Positions 26,658 to 36,719 of a stretch of 64,000 bases of DNA are shown piece by piece. The first letter of the stretch is position 1; each line of letters starts with the position of its first letter. This DNA comes from Streptomyces sp. PT12 (GTDB lineage: Bacteria > Actinomycetota > Actinomycetes > Streptomycetales > Streptomycetaceae). Both the position numbers and the translations under genes were made by a program. The notes under the pieces were generated by a model. The model was not told the origin of the DNA. It made no database searches and saw only the letters and a list, made by a program, of their open reading frames with translations. Location: positions 79,475 to 143,474 of the forward strand of contig NZ_QEST01000272.1 of the NCBI RefSeq assembly GCF_003311645.1. Reading direction: 5' to 3'.

Positions 26658-26704
26658 GGCCGGGGCCGATCGACGGGGTTTCCCCCGGCCGACCGGCCCC
26701 GGCC
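26658..26704 (-). terminator. Hairpin downstream of infB
   Basis: An 11-base-pair perfect stem (26658-26668 with 26694-26704), whose loop contains a smaller GGGG-TTT-CCCC hairpin near 26675. It begins 8 bases after the infB stop and precedes ylxP. It could be a partial terminator or a processing/stability element that lowers expression of ylxP-rbfA-truB-ribF. Confidence 0.6.
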
Positions 26705-26711
26705 GGCTGTG

Positions 26712-29700
26712 TCACACGCGGGGCTTCTCCCGCATCTCGAAGGTCGCGATGACGTCGTCGACCTTGATGTCGTTGAAGTTCCCGAGGTTGATGCCGCCCT
26801 CGAACCCTTCGCGGATCTCGGTCACGTCGTCCTTGAAGCGGCGCAGCCCCTCGATCGTGAGGTTGTCCGCCACGACCTTGCCGTCGCGCAGCACGCGGGC
26901 CTTGGTGTTCCGCCTGACCTCGCCCGAGCGGATGAGCACACCCGCGATGTTCCCGAGCTTGGAGGAGCGGAAGACCTCGCGGATCTCCGCGGTGCCGAGC
27001 TCGACCTCCTCGTACTCCGGCTTCAGCAGGCCCTTCAGGGCCGCCTCGATCTCCTCGATCGCCTGGTAGATGACCGAGTAGTACCGGACGTCCACGCCCT
27101 CGCGCTCGGCCGCCTGCGTGGCACGCCCCTCGGCGCGCACGTTGAAGCCGATGACGATGGCGTCGGAGCCCGCCGCCAGGTCGATGTCGGTCTCGGTGAC
27201 CGCGCCGACGCCGCGGTGCAGGACCCGCAGGTCGACGCCGTCGCCGACGTCGAGCTGGAGCAGCGAGGACTCCAGGGCCTCGACCGAGCCGGACGCGTCG
27301 CCCTTGAGGATGAGGTTGAGCTGCTGCACCTCGCCCGCCTTGAGCACCTTGTCCAGGTCCTCGAGCGAGACCCTGCGGGTCCGCTTGGCGAACGCGGCGT
27401 TCCGCTCGCGGGCGGCGCGCTTCTCGGCGATCTGCCGCGCGGTGCGGTCCTCGCCGACCACCAGGAAGTTGTCCCCGGCGCCCGGCACGTTGGTCAGACC
27501 CTGCACCAGGACGGGCGTCGAAGGCCCGGCCTCCGTGAGGTTTCGGCCAGCGTCGTCCAGCATCGCTCGCACGCGGCCGTGGGCGTCGCCCACCACCATC
27601 GTGTCGCCGACTCGCAGTGTGCCGCGCTGCACCAGCACGGTGGCCACGGCGCCGCGGCCGCGGTCGAGGTGCGCCTCGATCGCGATGCCCTGGGCGTCCT
27701 GGTGGGGGTTGGCCCGCAGGTCGAGCGAGGCGTCCGCGGTCAGGATGACGGCCTCGAGCAGCCCCTCGATGTTGGTGCCCTGGCGCGCGGAGATGTCGAC
27801 GAACATCGTGTCGCCGCCGTACTCCTCGGCCACAAGACCGTACTCGGTGAGCTGGCCGCGCACCTTGGTCGGGTCGGCGCCCTCGACGTCGATCTTGTTG
27901 ACGGCGACGACGATCGGCACGTCGGCGGCCTTGGCGTGGTTGAGCGCCTCGACCGTCTGCGGCATCACGCCGTCGTTGGCCGCCACCACGAGGATCGCGA
28001 TGTCGGTCGACTTCGCACCGCGGGCCCGCATGGCGGTGAACGCCTGGTGACCCGGGGTGTCGATGAAGGTGATCGCGCGGTCCTCGCCGTTGACGTCGAT
28101 CGACACCTGGTAGGCGCCGATGTGCTGGGTGATGCCGCCAGCCTCGCCCTCGATGACGTTGGTCTTGCGGATCGCGTCGAGCAGGCGCGTCTTGCCGTGG
28201 TCGACGTGGCCCATGACGGTGACGACCGGCGGCCGCGAGGCCAGGGCCTCCTCGCCGCCCTCGTCCTCGCCGAACTCGATGTCGAACGACTCGAGCAGCT
28301 CGCGGTCCTCCTCCTCGGGACTGACGATCTGAACCGTGTAGTTCATCTCGTCGCCCAGGAGCTGGAGCGTCTCGTCGGAGACCGACTGCGTCGCCGTGAC
28401 CATCTCGCCCAGGTTGAACATCACCTGGACCAGCGAGGCCGGGTTGGCGTTGATCTTCTCGGCGAAGTCGGTCAGGGACGCGCCACGGGAGAGCCTGATG
28501 GTCTCGCCCTTGCCGCGCGGCAGCATCACGCCGCCGATCGACGGGGCCTGCATGGCCTCGTACTCCTGGCGCCGCTGCCGCTTCGACTTCCGCCCGCGCC
28601 GCGCGGGACCACCGGGACGCCCGAACGCGCCCTGCGTACCGCCGCGGCCACCGGGACCACCGGGACGGCCACCGCCACCGGGGCCGCCGCCGAAGCCGCC
28701 CGGGCGACCCGCGCCGCCGAAGCCGCCACCGCCACCGGGGCGCGTGCCGGTGCCGGGACGGCCACCGCCGCCGCCGAAGCCACCGCCGCCCCCACCGGGA
28801 CGCGGGCCGCCGCGGCCGCTGAAGCCGCCGCCACCGCCGCCAGGACGCGGGCCGCCGCCCCCACCGGGACGGCCACCGGGGCCGCCTCCACCGGGGCGTC
28901 CGCCAGCCGGCGGACGCTGCGGCATCATGCCGGGGTTCGGGCGGTTACCACCGGGGCCGGGGCGCGGCCCCGCGGGACCGCCCTGCGGACGCGGCATGTT
29001 CCCCGGGGTGGCGCGGCCGCCACCGGGAGCCTGCGGACGGGGACCGGGGCGGTCCTGACCGCCACCGGGCCGGGGGCCCGGACGCTCCTGGCCACCGGGA
29101 CGTGGCCCGGGGCCCGGGCGCGGCGCCTGCTGCGGGCGCGCCATGCCGGTCGAACCGCTGGTCGTGAAGGGGTTGTTGCCCGGACGAGGGCCCGCGGGCC
29201 TGCCGCCGGGCTTGGGGGCGTTCGGCTTGGCGGGCGCGGGCTTCGGCCCGCCGCCAGGCTTGGGCGCCCCGGAACGCGCGCCAGGGCGCGGCGCCTGCTG
29301 GCCCCCGCCGCCACCGGGCCGCGGGGCGGCCTGGCGCTGCGGAGCCGGTGCCTCGGCGGCGTCGGCGGGCGCGCTGAACTCGGGAGCCGCGGGAGCGGCG
29401 GGACCCGGCCTGGCGCCGGGCTTGGGGGTGGGACGGGGCGCGCCCGGCTTCGGGGCGACGCCACCGGGGCGCGGCGCGCCCGGCTTCGCGGTCACGGCGC
29501 CCGGCTTGGGCGCCGGGGGACGCGGCGAGGGGGCACCCGGCCTGGCGGACCTGCGGCCGCCACTGCCGTTCCCCGTGCTGAACGCGTCCGTCAGCTTGCG
29601 TACTACGGGCGCCTCGATCGTCGAGGACGCCGAACGGACGAATTCACCAAGCTCTTGGAGCTTGGCCATGACGACCTTGCTCTCGATTCCAAGCTCCTTG

Positions 29701-29729
29701 GCGAGCTCGTATACCCGGACCTTAGCCAC
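26712..29729 (-). CDS. infB: Translation initiation factor IF-2
   Basis: 1005 residues. The start is a GTG at 29729 with AAGGAG five bases upstream. The N-terminal helix ([19 protein letters not shown]) is followed by about 330 residues of Pro/Gly/Arg low complexity, the actinobacterial pattern. The GTPase domain has [12 protein letters not shown] (G1), DTPGHQAF (G3) and NKID (G4), followed by the beta-barrel and the C-terminal fMet-tRNA-binding domain. IF-2 delivers initiator tRNA to the 30S subunit. Confidence 0.97.
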   Translation of the reverse strand: MAKVRVYELAKELGIESKVVMAKLQELGEFVRSASSTIEAPVVRKLTDAFSTGNGSGGRRSARPGAPSPRPPAPKPGAVTAKPGAPRPGGVAPKPGAPRPTPKPGARPGPAAPAAPEFSAPADAAEAPAPQRQAAPRPGGGGGQQAPRPGARSGAPKPGGGPKPAPAKPNAPKPGGRPAGPRPGNNPFTTSGSTGMARPQQAPRPGPGPRPGGQERPGPRPGGGQDRPGPRPQAPGGGRATPGNMPRPQGGPAGPRPGPGGNRPNPGMMPQRPPAGGRPGGGGPGGRPGGGGGPRPGGGGGGFSGRGGPRPGGGGGGFGGGGGRPGTGTRPGGGGGFGGAGRPGGFGGGPGGGGRPGGPGGRGGTQGAFGRPGGPARRGRKSKRQRRQEYEAMQAPSIGGVMLPRGKGETIRLSRGASLTDFAEKINANPASLVQVMFNLGEMVTATQSVSDETLQLLGDEMNYTVQIVSPEEEDRELLESFDIEFGEDEGGEEALASRPPVVTVMGHVDHGKTRLLDAIRKTNVIEGEAGGITQHIGAYQVSIDVNGEDRAITFIDTPGHQAFTAMRARGAKSTDIAILVVAANDGVMPQTVEALNHAKAADVPIVVAVNKIDVEGADPTKVRGQLTEYGLVAEEYGGDTMFVDISARQGTNIEGLLEAVILTADASLDLRANPHQDAQGIAIEAHLDRGRGAVATVLVQRGTLRVGDTMVVGDAHGRVRAMLDDAGRNLTEAGPSTPVLVQGLTNVPGAGDNFLVVGEDRTARQIAEKRAARERNAAFAKRTRRVSLEDLDKVLKAGEVQQLNLILKGDASGSVEALESSLLQLDVGDGVDLRVLHRGVGAVTETDIDLAAGSDAIVIGFNVRAEGRATQAAEREGVDVRYYSVIYQAIEEIEAALKGLLKPEYEEVELGTAEIREVFRSSKLGNIAGVLIRSGEVRRNTKARVLRDGKVVADNLTIEGLRRFKDDVTEIREGFEGGINLGNFNDIKVDDVIATFEMREKPRV

Positions 29730-29881
29730 TTCGCTCCTTTACGGTCCGGGGTCGGTCGTCCGCCGGACCTTCGCTACTTCACGGGCGTACTCATCGCGTA
29801 CTCATCGAGTGCTCATCGCAATCTCGACCTACTTCCGACTCGCGAGGTACCTGGCCGCGCGGACCGTCCGCGCGGCGTTTC

Positions 29882-30166
29882 TTACGTCTTACGGTCTGCC
29901 TGGCCGACCACCTGTCGCAGCTCTCCGGTGTCAAGCGGCCCCTGGACCCGCAGGGCCCGGGGAAACGCCCGACGCCGTACCGCCAGCTCCAGGCAGGCCG
30001 GTGTGGGATGCAGATACGCACCCCGACCGGGCAGCGTACCCCGATGATCGGGGACACAGCGATCCTCGATCACCACCACACGCAGCAGCCCCGATCGGGC
30101 CGTGCGCTGGCGGCACCCCACACAGGTGCGCTCAGGGCAGGCCTGGGCCCGGGTCCGGCCAGACAC
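29882..30166 (-). CDS. ylxR: YlxR-family (DUF448) RNA-binding protein
   Basis: 94 residues from a GTG at 30166. It carries the DUF448 signature [21 protein letters not shown] and [22 protein letters not shown]. YlxR sits between nusA and infB in most Gram-positive genomes; it binds nucleic acid or RNase P and modulates transcription or tRNA processing in studied species. Confidence 0.92.
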   Translation of the reverse strand: MSGRTRAQACPERTCVGCRQRTARSGLLRVVVIEDRCVPDHRGTLPGRGAYLHPTPACLELAVRRRAFPRALRVQGPLDTGELRQVVGQADRKT

Positions 30167-30283
30167 TTGTGATTCTACCTCCCCGCGTGCCCTGCCCCGA
30201 GGGCGGGCTCACGCCACAGTTCCCCAACGCCACGCGCGCCGACGGCATTCCCGCGCCCGCGCGCCGCGCCCGCCGCGGGGGCC

Positions 30284-31333
30284 TCATCCGGTGGGCTGCT
30301 CGCTCGGCTCCGTGTCCGGCCTGATGTCGATGCGCCAGCCGGTGAGCCGGGCGGCGAGGCGGGCGTTCTGCCCCTCCTTGCCGATGGCGAGCGAGAGCTG
30401 GTAGTCGGGCACGGTCACCCGCGCCGACCTGGCCAGCTGGTCGACCACGTCCACCTTGGTGACCCGGGCGGGGGACAGCGCGTTGGCCACGAGCTCGGCC
30501 GGGTCGTCCGACCAGTCGACGATGTCGATCTTCTCGCCGTGCAGCTCCGCCATCACGCTGCGCACCCGGCCGCCCATGGGCCCGATGCAGGCGCCCTTCG
30601 CGTTGAGCCCGGGGCGCAGCGAGCGCACCGCGATCTTGGTCCTGTGCCCGGCCTCGCGGGCGATCGCCGCGATCTCCACGGACCCGTCCGCGATCTCGGG
30701 GACCTCGAGCTCGAACAGCTTCTTGACCAGATTGGGATGCGTGCGTGACAACGTGACCGAGGGGCCGCGCGCCCCCTTCACCACCCGCACCACGTACGAG
30801 CGCAGGCGCGCGCCGTGCGGATAGCTCTCGCCTGGCACCTGCTCCTGGGGCGGCAGGATGGCCTCCAGCCTGCCGATGTCCACCAGCACGCTCTTGGGGT
30901 CACGGCCCTGCTGCACGATCCCGGCGACCACGTCGCCCTCGCGCCCCGCGTACTCGCCGAAGGTGATGTCCTCCTCGGCGTCCCGCAGCCGCTGGAGGAT
31001 CACCTGCTTCGCCGTGGTGGCGGCGATCCGCCCGAAGCCCTGCGGGGTGTCGTCGAACTCCCTGGGCTTCACGGGCTCTCCGGCCTCGCCCGAACCGTTC
31101 GGCTCGGCGCCCTCCGCGGGGGCGCGCAGCTCGGCCAGCTCGTCGGCGTCCTCGCGGGCCCACACCGTCACATGCCCGGTGGAGCGGTCGAGCACGACCC
31201 GCGCCTGGCGCCTGCTGCCCTCGGTGCGGTGGTACGCGATGAGCAGGGCCGACTCGATGGCCTCCACCAGCACGTCGAAGGAGATCTCCTTCTCCCGCAC
31301 GAGCGCCTGAAGCGCCTTCATGTCGATGTCCAC
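30284..31333 (-). CDS. nusA: Transcription elongation/antitermination factor NusA
   Basis: 349 residues, the short actinobacterial NusA without C-terminal acidic repeats. It opens with the RNA-polymerase-binding domain ([26 protein letters not shown] from residue 5), then S1 ([17 protein letters not shown]), KH1 ([21 protein letters not shown]-type: [15 protein letters not shown]) and KH2 ([20 protein letters not shown]). GTG start two bases after the rimP stop, so they are co-translated. It modulates pausing, termination and rRNA antitermination. Confidence 0.97.
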   Translation of the reverse strand: MDIDMKALQALVREKEISFDVLVEAIESALLIAYHRTEGSRRQARVVLDRSTGHVTVWAREDADELAELRAPAEGAEPNGSGEAGEPVKPREFDDTPQGFGRIAATTAKQVILQRLRDAEEDITFGEYAGREGDVVAGIVQQGRDPKSVLVDIGRLEAILPPQEQVPGESYPHGARLRSYVVRVVKGARGPSVTLSRTHPNLVKKLFELEVPEIADGSVEIAAIAREAGHRTKIAVRSLRPGLNAKGACIGPMGGRVRSVMAELHGEKIDIVDWSDDPAELVANALSPARVTKVDVVDQLARSARVTVPDYQLSLAIGKEGQNARLAARLTGWRIDIRPDTEPSEQPTG

Positions 31334-31335
31334 GG

Positions 31336-31842
31336 CTACGCCTCCTTGGTGCTCTCGTCGTCGGCGGGCCTGCGGCTGAACTCGACCTCGACGCGCGCCG
31401 ACGCGACCTCGGCGAGGTCGACCCGGCGAGCCGTGCCCTTGCGGCCCTTCTCCCCGGGGATCTCCAGATCAAGCCCGGTGTCGTCCACGGCGACCAGCCG
31501 CGCGGCCAGCTCGCCGCCCCCGGTCAGCCGCAGCCGCACCAGCCGCCCCACCGAACGCCGGTAGTGCCGGGGCTCCGTCAGCGGGCGCTCCGCGCCCGGC
31601 GAGGTCACCTCGAGCACATAGGGGGCGCCGCCCATGAGGTCGCTCTCGTCCAGCGCCTCGGACGCGGCACGGCTCAGCTCGGCACAGGCGTCCAGGCCCA
31701 CACCCTTGTCGGTGTCCACCACGACCTGGAGAACGCGCCGCCGCCCGGCCGGGGTGATCTTCACGCCCTCGAGGTCCATCCCGCGCTTGGCGGCCAGCGG
31801 CTCAAGCAGCTCCCGCAGCCTGTCGATCTGGGTGGTGCTCAT
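31336..31842 (-). CDS. rimP: Ribosome maturation factor RimP
   Basis: 168 residues from the ATG at 31842 ([21 protein letters not shown]). RimP signature: [27 protein letters not shown] and [30 protein letters not shown]. It supports late 30S assembly. First gene of the minus-strand nusA-infB cluster; the promoter should lie in the 280 bases shared with the divergent lipoprotein gene, but I could not pick one with confidence. Confidence 0.95.
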   Translation of the reverse strand: MSTTQIDRLRELLEPLAAKRGMDLEGVKITPAGRRRVLQVVVDTDKGVGLDACAELSRAASEALDESDLMGGAPYVLEVTSPGAERPLTEPRHYRRSVGRLVRLRLTGGGELAARLVAVDDTGLDLEIPGEKGRKGTARRVDLAEVASARVEVEFSRRPADDESTKEA

Positions 31843-32122
31843 CCGGGTGACTCCTCGGCCGCGTCTGCTGTTGTCTCGGTGCCTTTCGCGCGTGTCGGCG
31901 CGTCCGGCCAACAGCCTATCGCCTGTGGCACGGTACGCGGACCGACCGGAGGGGCGGGGCTGGCGCGCCGTGGACGGGGTGGCGCAGGGATGGGCGGAGC
32001 GCACGGGTACGCTCACGGGGCGGTGATCTCTTCCGACCGCCCGCGGCTCTCGGGGGCCCCGGGGCGCGGAGGCCGCCGCATACGCCCACGGCCCACCGCG
32101 AGAAGGGGAAGTGCGGGGAACC

Positions 32123-32611
32123 ATGTCTCCTGCCGTGCCCTCTACCGTGTCCCGACGTTCCCTGCTGACCGGCATCGTCCTGGTCGGCGCCCTGACCGGA
32201 TGCACCTCGGGCGGCGACGAGGCGGCCGGTCGTGCCGCCGCCGCGAGCGACAGAGGGCTACGCCGCCGCGTGGCGAGGGACAGCACCGCGCTCCTGGCGC
32301 GTTACGACGCCACCGTCTCGGCGCACCCCTCGCTCGCCGGCGCGCTGACGCCGTTCCGCGAGGTCGTCACCGCCCATGTCACCGCGCTCGACGAGCCCGG
32401 CGAGGCCACGACCGGCGTCGCGGGCGCCGCCCCCGAGGTGCCCGCGAGGCAGGACCGCGCGATCGCCGCGCTCGTCGACGCCGAGCGCCGCGCCGCCGAG
32501 GAGCGGCTTGCCGCGCTGGCCGACGCCCCGCCCGAGCTCGCCAGGCTGCTCGCCTCCCTGGCCGCCGCCGGCGAGGTCCAGGCCCACCTCCTGAACGAGG
32601 TACGCCCATGA
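32123..32611 (+). CDS. Putative Tat-exported lipoprotein
   Basis: 162 residues from the ATG at 32123 (an in-frame GTG at 32111 is possible). The leader has twin arginines (VSRRSLLTG), a hydrophobic core and a lipobox LTGC with Cys27. The mature part is Ala-rich and helical, with repeated Glu/Arg heptad-like segments (RRAAEERLAALADAPPELARLLASLAAAGEVQAHLL). The stop overlaps the start of the ferritin-like gene, so the two are coupled. The pair (helical lipoprotein plus DUF4439 ferritin-like protein) is common in Streptomyces; function unknown, possibly metal or redox related. Confidence 0.8.
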   Translation: MSPAVPSTVSRRSLLTGIVLVGALTGCTSGGDEAAGRAAAASDRGLRRRVARDSTALLARYDATVSAHPSLAGALTPFREVVTAHVTALDEPGEATTGVAGAAPEVPARQDRAIAALVDAERRAAEERLAALADAPPELARLLASLAAAGEVQAHLLNEVRP

Positions 32612-33054
32612 GCGAGACACCGTCCGAGCTGGACGCCGCGCAGGCCGCGCTCGCCGCCGAGCACGCCGCCGTCTACGGCTACGGCGTGGTCGGCGGCCGC
32701 ATCGGCGAGGAGCGCGGGCGCGAGGCCCGCGAGGCGCACGACGCGCACCTGGCCCGCCGCGACGCCCTGCACCGCACCGTTCGCGACCTCGGCGGCTCGC
32801 CGGTCGCCGCGGCCGCCGGATACGCGCTGCCGTTCGAGGTGACCGACAGCGCGAGCGCCGTGGAGCTGGCCGTCGAGCTGGAGACCCGGCTGGCTGGCGC
32901 CTACGCGGACCTTGTGCTGGTCGGCGCGGGCGACGTCCGCCGCGACGCCGCCGACGCGCTGCGCGACGCGGCGGTGCGCGCCGCCCGTTGGCGCGGCCAT
33001 GGCGAGCCGTTCCCCGGGCTCGCCGAGTACGCGGAGCGGGAGGGGACCGGCTGA
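32608..33054 (+). CDS. Ferritin-like (DUF4439) protein
   Basis: 148 residues. The start overlaps the upstream lipoprotein stop (ATGA). The sequence is a ferritin-like four-helix bundle of the DUF4439 type: ALAAEHAAVYGYGVVGGRIG, AHDAHLARRDALHRTVRDLG, then PFEVTDSASAVELAVELETRLAGAYADLV. Glu/His residues placed for a carboxylate-bridged metal site are visible (EHAAVYGYG, HDAHLARRD). No signal peptide, so cytosolic. Co-translation suggests it works with the lipoprotein, but its reaction is unknown. Confidence 0.82.
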   Translation: MSETPSELDAAQAALAAEHAAVYGYGVVGGRIGEERGREAREAHDAHLARRDALHRTVRDLGGSPVAAAAGYALPFEVTDSASAVELAVELETRLAGAYADLVLVGAGDVRRDAADALRDAAVRAARWRGHGEPFPGLAEYAEREGTG

Positions 33055-33055
33055 C

Positions 33056-33961
33056 ATGGCGGCCCCCGTGCACCATCCCAAGCCCCCGCCGCGGCTGGCC
33101 CGCGCCCAGGAGGCGGCCGCGGGCGGCTGGCTGGCCGGGCTGCCCGCGCTCGTCGACGACGTGTGCGCCCGCTGGAAGCTGACCGCCGAGCGGGTCGTGG
33201 AGCCGGGCGGCAGCAGCAGCATGACCGTGCTGGTCACCGCCGCCGACGGCGGACGCGCGGCGCTGAAGATATCCCCGCCCGACGGCTCGGCCGCCGCCGA
33301 GGAGGCCGCGTTGCGCCGCTGGAACGGCCTGGGCGCCGTCCGCGTGCTGCGATCGGCGCCCGACGCGGGGGCGCTGCTCCTCGAACGGCTGCGCGGCGAG
33401 ACCTCGTTGCGCTCGCTCCCCGACGCCAAGGCCATGCTCGAGGCCGTCTCGGTGGTTCGGCGGCTGTGGGTGGACCCGGGGGAGGGCCACCCCTTCCCGA
33501 CCGTGGGGGAGCGGACCGCGGCCCGGGCCGCGCTCATGCGCGCCGCCGCCGACGACGAGACGGGCCCCCTGGTCGATCAGGCCCTGCGGCACCACGGGGA
33601 GCTGATGGCCGCGCCGGGCGAACGGCTGCTGCTGCACGGCGACTTCCGCCAGGGCATCGTGCTGGCCTCGGACGCGGAGCGCTCCCCCTGGCTCGCCGTC
33701 GGGCCCGAGCCGCTCGTCGGCGAGCGGGCCTACGACCTGGCCCGGCTGGTCCGCGACCGCCTGCACGACCTGGTGGCCTCCCCGGGCGCCGCCGCGATCA
33801 CCCGCCGCCGGGTGACGCGCCTGGCCGAGTCGGTGGACCTCGACCCCGACCGGCTGCGCGCCTGGTCCCACTTCCGCGCCGTGGAGTCGGCGCTGCGCAA
33901 CCTCGACCAGGGGCGGACGGCGGACGCGGAGATGCTTCTGGAGTTCGCCACGTGGCTGTGA
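33056..33961 (+). CDS. Aminoglycoside-phosphotransferase-fold protein, probable pseudokinase
   Basis: 301 residues from the ATG at 33056, one base after the ferritin-like stop, with GGGAGGGGA upstream. It follows the APH(6)/streptomycin-hydroxyurea kinase pattern: glycine-rich GGSSSMTVLVTAADGGRAALKI, the catalytic-loop segment LLLHGDFRQGIVL and the C-lobe PLVGERAYDLARLVRDR. His194, Gly195 and Asp196 of the catalytic loop are kept, but the loop Asn is Ile201, and the metal-binding Asp (normally in an IDP motif) is Gly216 in AVGPEP. Both positions coordinate Mg-ATP in active members. A phosphotransferase activity, and any resistance role, is therefore doubtful. Confidence 0.78.
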   Translation: MAAPVHHPKPPPRLARAQEAAAGGWLAGLPALVDDVCARWKLTAERVVEPGGSSSMTVLVTAADGGRAALKISPPDGSAAAEEAALRRWNGLGAVRVLRSAPDAGALLLERLRGETSLRSLPDAKAMLEAVSVVRRLWVDPGEGHPFPTVGERTAARAALMRAAADDETGPLVDQALRHHGELMAAPGERLLLHGDFRQGIVLASDAERSPWLAVGPEPLVGERAYDLARLVRDRLHDLVASPGAAAITRRRVTRLAESVDLDPDRLRAWSHFRAVESALRNLDQGRTADAEMLLEFATWL

Positions 33962-33971
33962 GCCCGGCCGG

Positions 33972-34538
33972 TCAGCGGCGCAGCGGCAGGGGGGCGCCCA
34001 TCACGGCGTAGGGGCAGGGCGCCGAGGGAAACAGGACCCGGCGGGCGAGATCCTGGTAGCCCAGCTTGTGGTAGAGCGCGCGGGCCGGGCTTTCGGTGTC
34101 GATGGCCGAGAGGATCGAACGCGGCTCCGTGGCCCCGTCGGTGAGCGTGGTGATCAGCCTGCGGCCTATCCCGCGGTGCTGGAACTCCGGCAGCACGTGC
34201 AGCTCGGTGATGGCGAAGGAGCCGTCAAGCCACGCGTCGTTGCCCGCCCGCCGCAGATACGGCTCGACCACGGTGGACCACCACTGCGCGCGGTCGTTGG
34301 GCATGCCGTAGACGAAGCCGACGAGCCGGCCCTGGCCGACCGTGGCCCCCAGGGCGCGGGCGCCGGGGCTGGCGAGGTGGCGGAGCACGATGTGGCGGCG
34401 CACCCCGACCTCCTCGGCGCTGAGCCCGAACGCCGCCGCCTGCACGGCCAGCGCCTCGTCCACCCGGGCCGCGAGGTCGAGCGGACCGATGGCGATGTCC
34501 CGGACGTCGGGGAAGGCCCCACCGGCGGATGCTGTCAT
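33972..34538 (-). CDS. GNAT-family N-acetyltransferase
   Basis: 188 residues. The GNAT acetyl-CoA-binding motif is ELHVLPEFQHRGIGRRLI (motif A, R/Q-x-x-G-x-G/A) near residue 110-128, and the C-terminal ARALYHKLGYQDLA is motif B. The substrate is unknown. It is convergent with the phosphotransferase-fold gene and the first of two adjacent acetyltransferase genes on this strand. Confidence 0.88.
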   Translation of the reverse strand: MTASAGGAFPDVRDIAIGPLDLAARVDEALAVQAAAFGLSAEEVGVRRHIVLRHLASPGARALGATVGQGRLVGFVYGMPNDRAQWWSTVVEPYLRRAGNDAWLDGSFAITELHVLPEFQHRGIGRRLITTLTDGATEPRSILSAIDTESPARALYHKLGYQDLARRVLFPSAPCPYAVMGAPLPLRR

Positions 34539-34612
34539 GCGGGGAGGCTAACGCGCCGCGCCGACGAAGTCGCGCCCGGTACCGCGAATGGCCCGGCCGG
34601 GACGGGGACGGT

Positions 34613-35461
34613 TCAGAACAGCACGCTCATCAGCGTCCCGGTGCGCGTGAAGCCGAGGCGGCGGTAGACGGCGAGCGCGGGTGCGTTGAAGTCGTTGACG
34701 TACAGGCTCACCACGGGCGCGGTCTCGGCGAGGGCGTGCGCAAGCACGGTGGCGAGCCCGGCTGTGGCCAGGCCCTGGCCGCGCCGGTCGGGGGCCGTCC
34801 AGACGCCCTGGAGCTGGCAGATGTCGGGGGTGACCGCGCCGATCTCCGCCTTGAACACCACCCGCCCTTCCTCGACCCTGGCGAAGCAGCGGCCCGTGCC
34901 GAGGCTCTCGGCGACCCGCGACTGGTAGGCCAGGCCGCCGTCGTGCGCGTCGAGCGGCGAGATGCCGACCTCCTCGGTGAACATCGCCACGGCGGCGGGG
35001 AAGACCAGGTCCATCTCCGCCTTGCCAAGGCGCCGCACCAGCGGGTCGGGGGTGATGCCACGCGGCACCGCGCCGGTGACCAGCAGGGGCTGGCGCGGGC
35101 GCAGTTGACGCGCGGGGCCCCAGTGCGGCTCGAGCCTGGCCCACAGGCGCGCGGTGGGCCCGGCCGGGCCCACGATCGAGGAGCAGCGGCGGCCCTCGCG
35201 CAGCGCGCGGTCGGCGAACGCGCGCACGGCGCCCGCGTCGGCGCTGATGGGCACGAGGTTCGCCCCCGCGTAGCAGAGGGAGGTGAGCTTGCCCCGGCGG
35301 TAGTAGCCCCACATCTCGCCCCCGAGATAGGGGGCTTCGAGCCCGGAGTCGAGCACCCGGGCGGTGACGAAGGCGTTGGCGGGCGGGTCCTGGTGGAGCA
35401 CGGCGAGGACGTCGTCGAGCTCGGGGGAGCCCAGGACCCGAGTGGTGGGTGTGGTCAGCAC
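34613..35461 (-). CDS. DUF4081-GNAT N-acetyltransferase
   Basis: 282 residues from a GTG at 35461. The N-terminal 120 residues are a DUF4081 domain (LDDVLAVLHQDPPANAFVTARVLDSGL). The C-terminal GNAT domain has VWTAPDRRGQGLATAGLATVLAHAL and YVNDFNAPALAVYRRLGF. This two-domain protein sits beside ispG in many Streptomyces, where it is annotated only as an acetyltransferase. It starts 42 bases after the ispG stop and is probably co-transcribed with it. Confidence 0.88.
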   Translation of the reverse strand: MLTTPTTRVLGSPELDDVLAVLHQDPPANAFVTARVLDSGLEAPYLGGEMWGYYRRGKLTSLCYAGANLVPISADAGAVRAFADRALREGRRCSSIVGPAGPTARLWARLEPHWGPARQLRPRQPLLVTGAVPRGITPDPLVRRLGKAEMDLVFPAAVAMFTEEVGISPLDAHDGGLAYQSRVAESLGTGRCFARVEEGRVVFKAEIGAVTPDICQLQGVWTAPDRRGQGLATAGLATVLAHALAETAPVVSLYVNDFNAPALAVYRRLGFTRTGTLMSVLF

Positions 35462-35503
35462 GGACAGGGCCTTCGAAGGGTCGGGGACAGGAGCGGGCAG
35501 GGG

Positions 35504-36658
35504 TCAGGTGACCGTGACCGTGGGGTCGCCCGAGGGGACGCCCTCCTTCTCCATCGACTCGGCGATCTTCATGGCCTCGTCGATCAGCGTCTCCACGATC
35601 TTGGACTCGGGCACGGTCTTGATGACCTCGCCCTTGACGAAGATCTGGCCCTTGCCGTTCCCCGACGCGACGCCGAGGTCGGCCTCCCTGGCCTCGCCTG
35701 GCCCGTTGACCACACAGCCCATGACGGCCACGCGCAGCGGGACTTCCATGCCGGTCAGCCCGGCGGTGACCTCCTCGGCCAGCTTGTAGACGTCGACCTG
35801 GGCGCGGCCGCACGACGGGCAGGAGACGATCTCGAGGCCGCGCTCGCGCAGGCCGAGCGACTCCAGGATCTGCGTGCCGACCTTGACCTCCTCCACCGGA
35901 GGGGCGGAGAGGGAGACGCGGATGGTGTCGCCGATGCCCTCGCTGAGCAGGGCGCCGAACGCCACCGCCGACTTGATCGTGCCCTGGAACGCCGGGCCCG
36001 CCTCGGTGACGCCGAGGTGGAGGGGGTAGTCGCAGCGCTCCGCGAGCAGCCGGTAGGCGTTGACCATGATCACCGGGTCGTTGTGCTTCACGGAGATCTT
36101 GATGTCGCGGAAGCCGTGCTCCTCGAAGAGGGAGCACTCCCACAGCGCGGACTCCACGAGCGCCTCGGGCGTCGCCTTGCCGTACTTGGCGAGCAGGCGC
36201 TTGTCGAGGGAGCCGGCGTTGACCCCGATGCGGATGGGGGTGCCGGTGTCCGACGCGGCCTTGGCGATCTCGGCGACCTTGTCGTCGAACTGCTTGATGT
36301 TCCCGGGGTTGACCCGGACCGCGGCGCAGCCGGCGTCGATCGCCGCGAACACGTACTTGGGCTGGAAGTGGATGTCGGCGATGACCGGGATGCCCGACTT
36401 GCGGGCGATCACGGCCAGCGCGTCCGCGTCGTCCTGCGTGGGCACGGCGACCCTGACGATCTGGCAGCCCGACGCGGTCAACTCCGCGATCTGCTGCAAT
36501 GTCGCACCGATGTCCGAGGTGCGTGTCGTCGTCATCGACTGTACGGAGACCGGCGCTTCACCGCCTACGGCGACGGATCCGACCTGGATCTGGCGGCTGA
36601 CGCGGCGCGTGGCCAGCTTGGTCGGGACGGACGGCATTCCCAGCGAGATGGCTGTCAT
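35504..36658 (-). CDS. ispG: 4-hydroxy-3-methylbut-2-en-1-yl diphosphate synthase
   Basis: 384 residues, the GcpE family's usual length. It makes HMBPP from MEcPP in the MEP isoprenoid pathway using a [4Fe-4S] cluster. The cluster Cys residues are in [11 protein letters not shown] and [10 protein letters not shown] near the C-terminus; the barrel has [26 protein letters not shown] and RVNPGNI. It sits with rseP and dxr on one strand, the conserved actinobacterial order, grouping two MEP pathway enzymes. Confidence 0.97.
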   Translation of the reverse strand: MTAISLGMPSVPTKLATRRVSRQIQVGSVAVGGEAPVSVQSMTTTRTSDIGATLQQIAELTASGCQIVRVAVPTQDDADALAVIARKSGIPVIADIHFQPKYVFAAIDAGCAAVRVNPGNIKQFDDKVAEIAKAASDTGTPIRIGVNAGSLDKRLLAKYGKATPEALVESALWECSLFEEHGFRDIKISVKHNDPVIMVNAYRLLAERCDYPLHLGVTEAGPAFQGTIKSAVAFGALLSEGIGDTIRVSLSAPPVEEVKVGTQILESLGLRERGLEIVSCPSCGRAQVDVYKLAEEVTAGLTGMEVPLRVAVMGCVVNGPGEAREADLGVASGNGKGQIFVKGEVIKTVPESKIVETLIDEAMKIAESMEKEGVPSGDPTVTVT

Positions 36659-36719
36659 GTGATTCGTGCAACCCCACGGTAAGGACGGGCGGGCTCCAGG
36701 GCTTCGAGCCTACGGCACC

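Noticed and set aside
26709-30047. 1100-codon open frame opposite infB
   Set aside because: Low-complexity Val/Asp/His/Arg then Thr/Ala/Gly repeats reflecting the antisense of the IF-2 Pro/Gly/Arg region; no motif.
33056-33961. Aminoglycoside resistance gene
   Set aside because: The fold matches but two ATP/metal residues are missing and no resistance or antibiotic gene is nearby.
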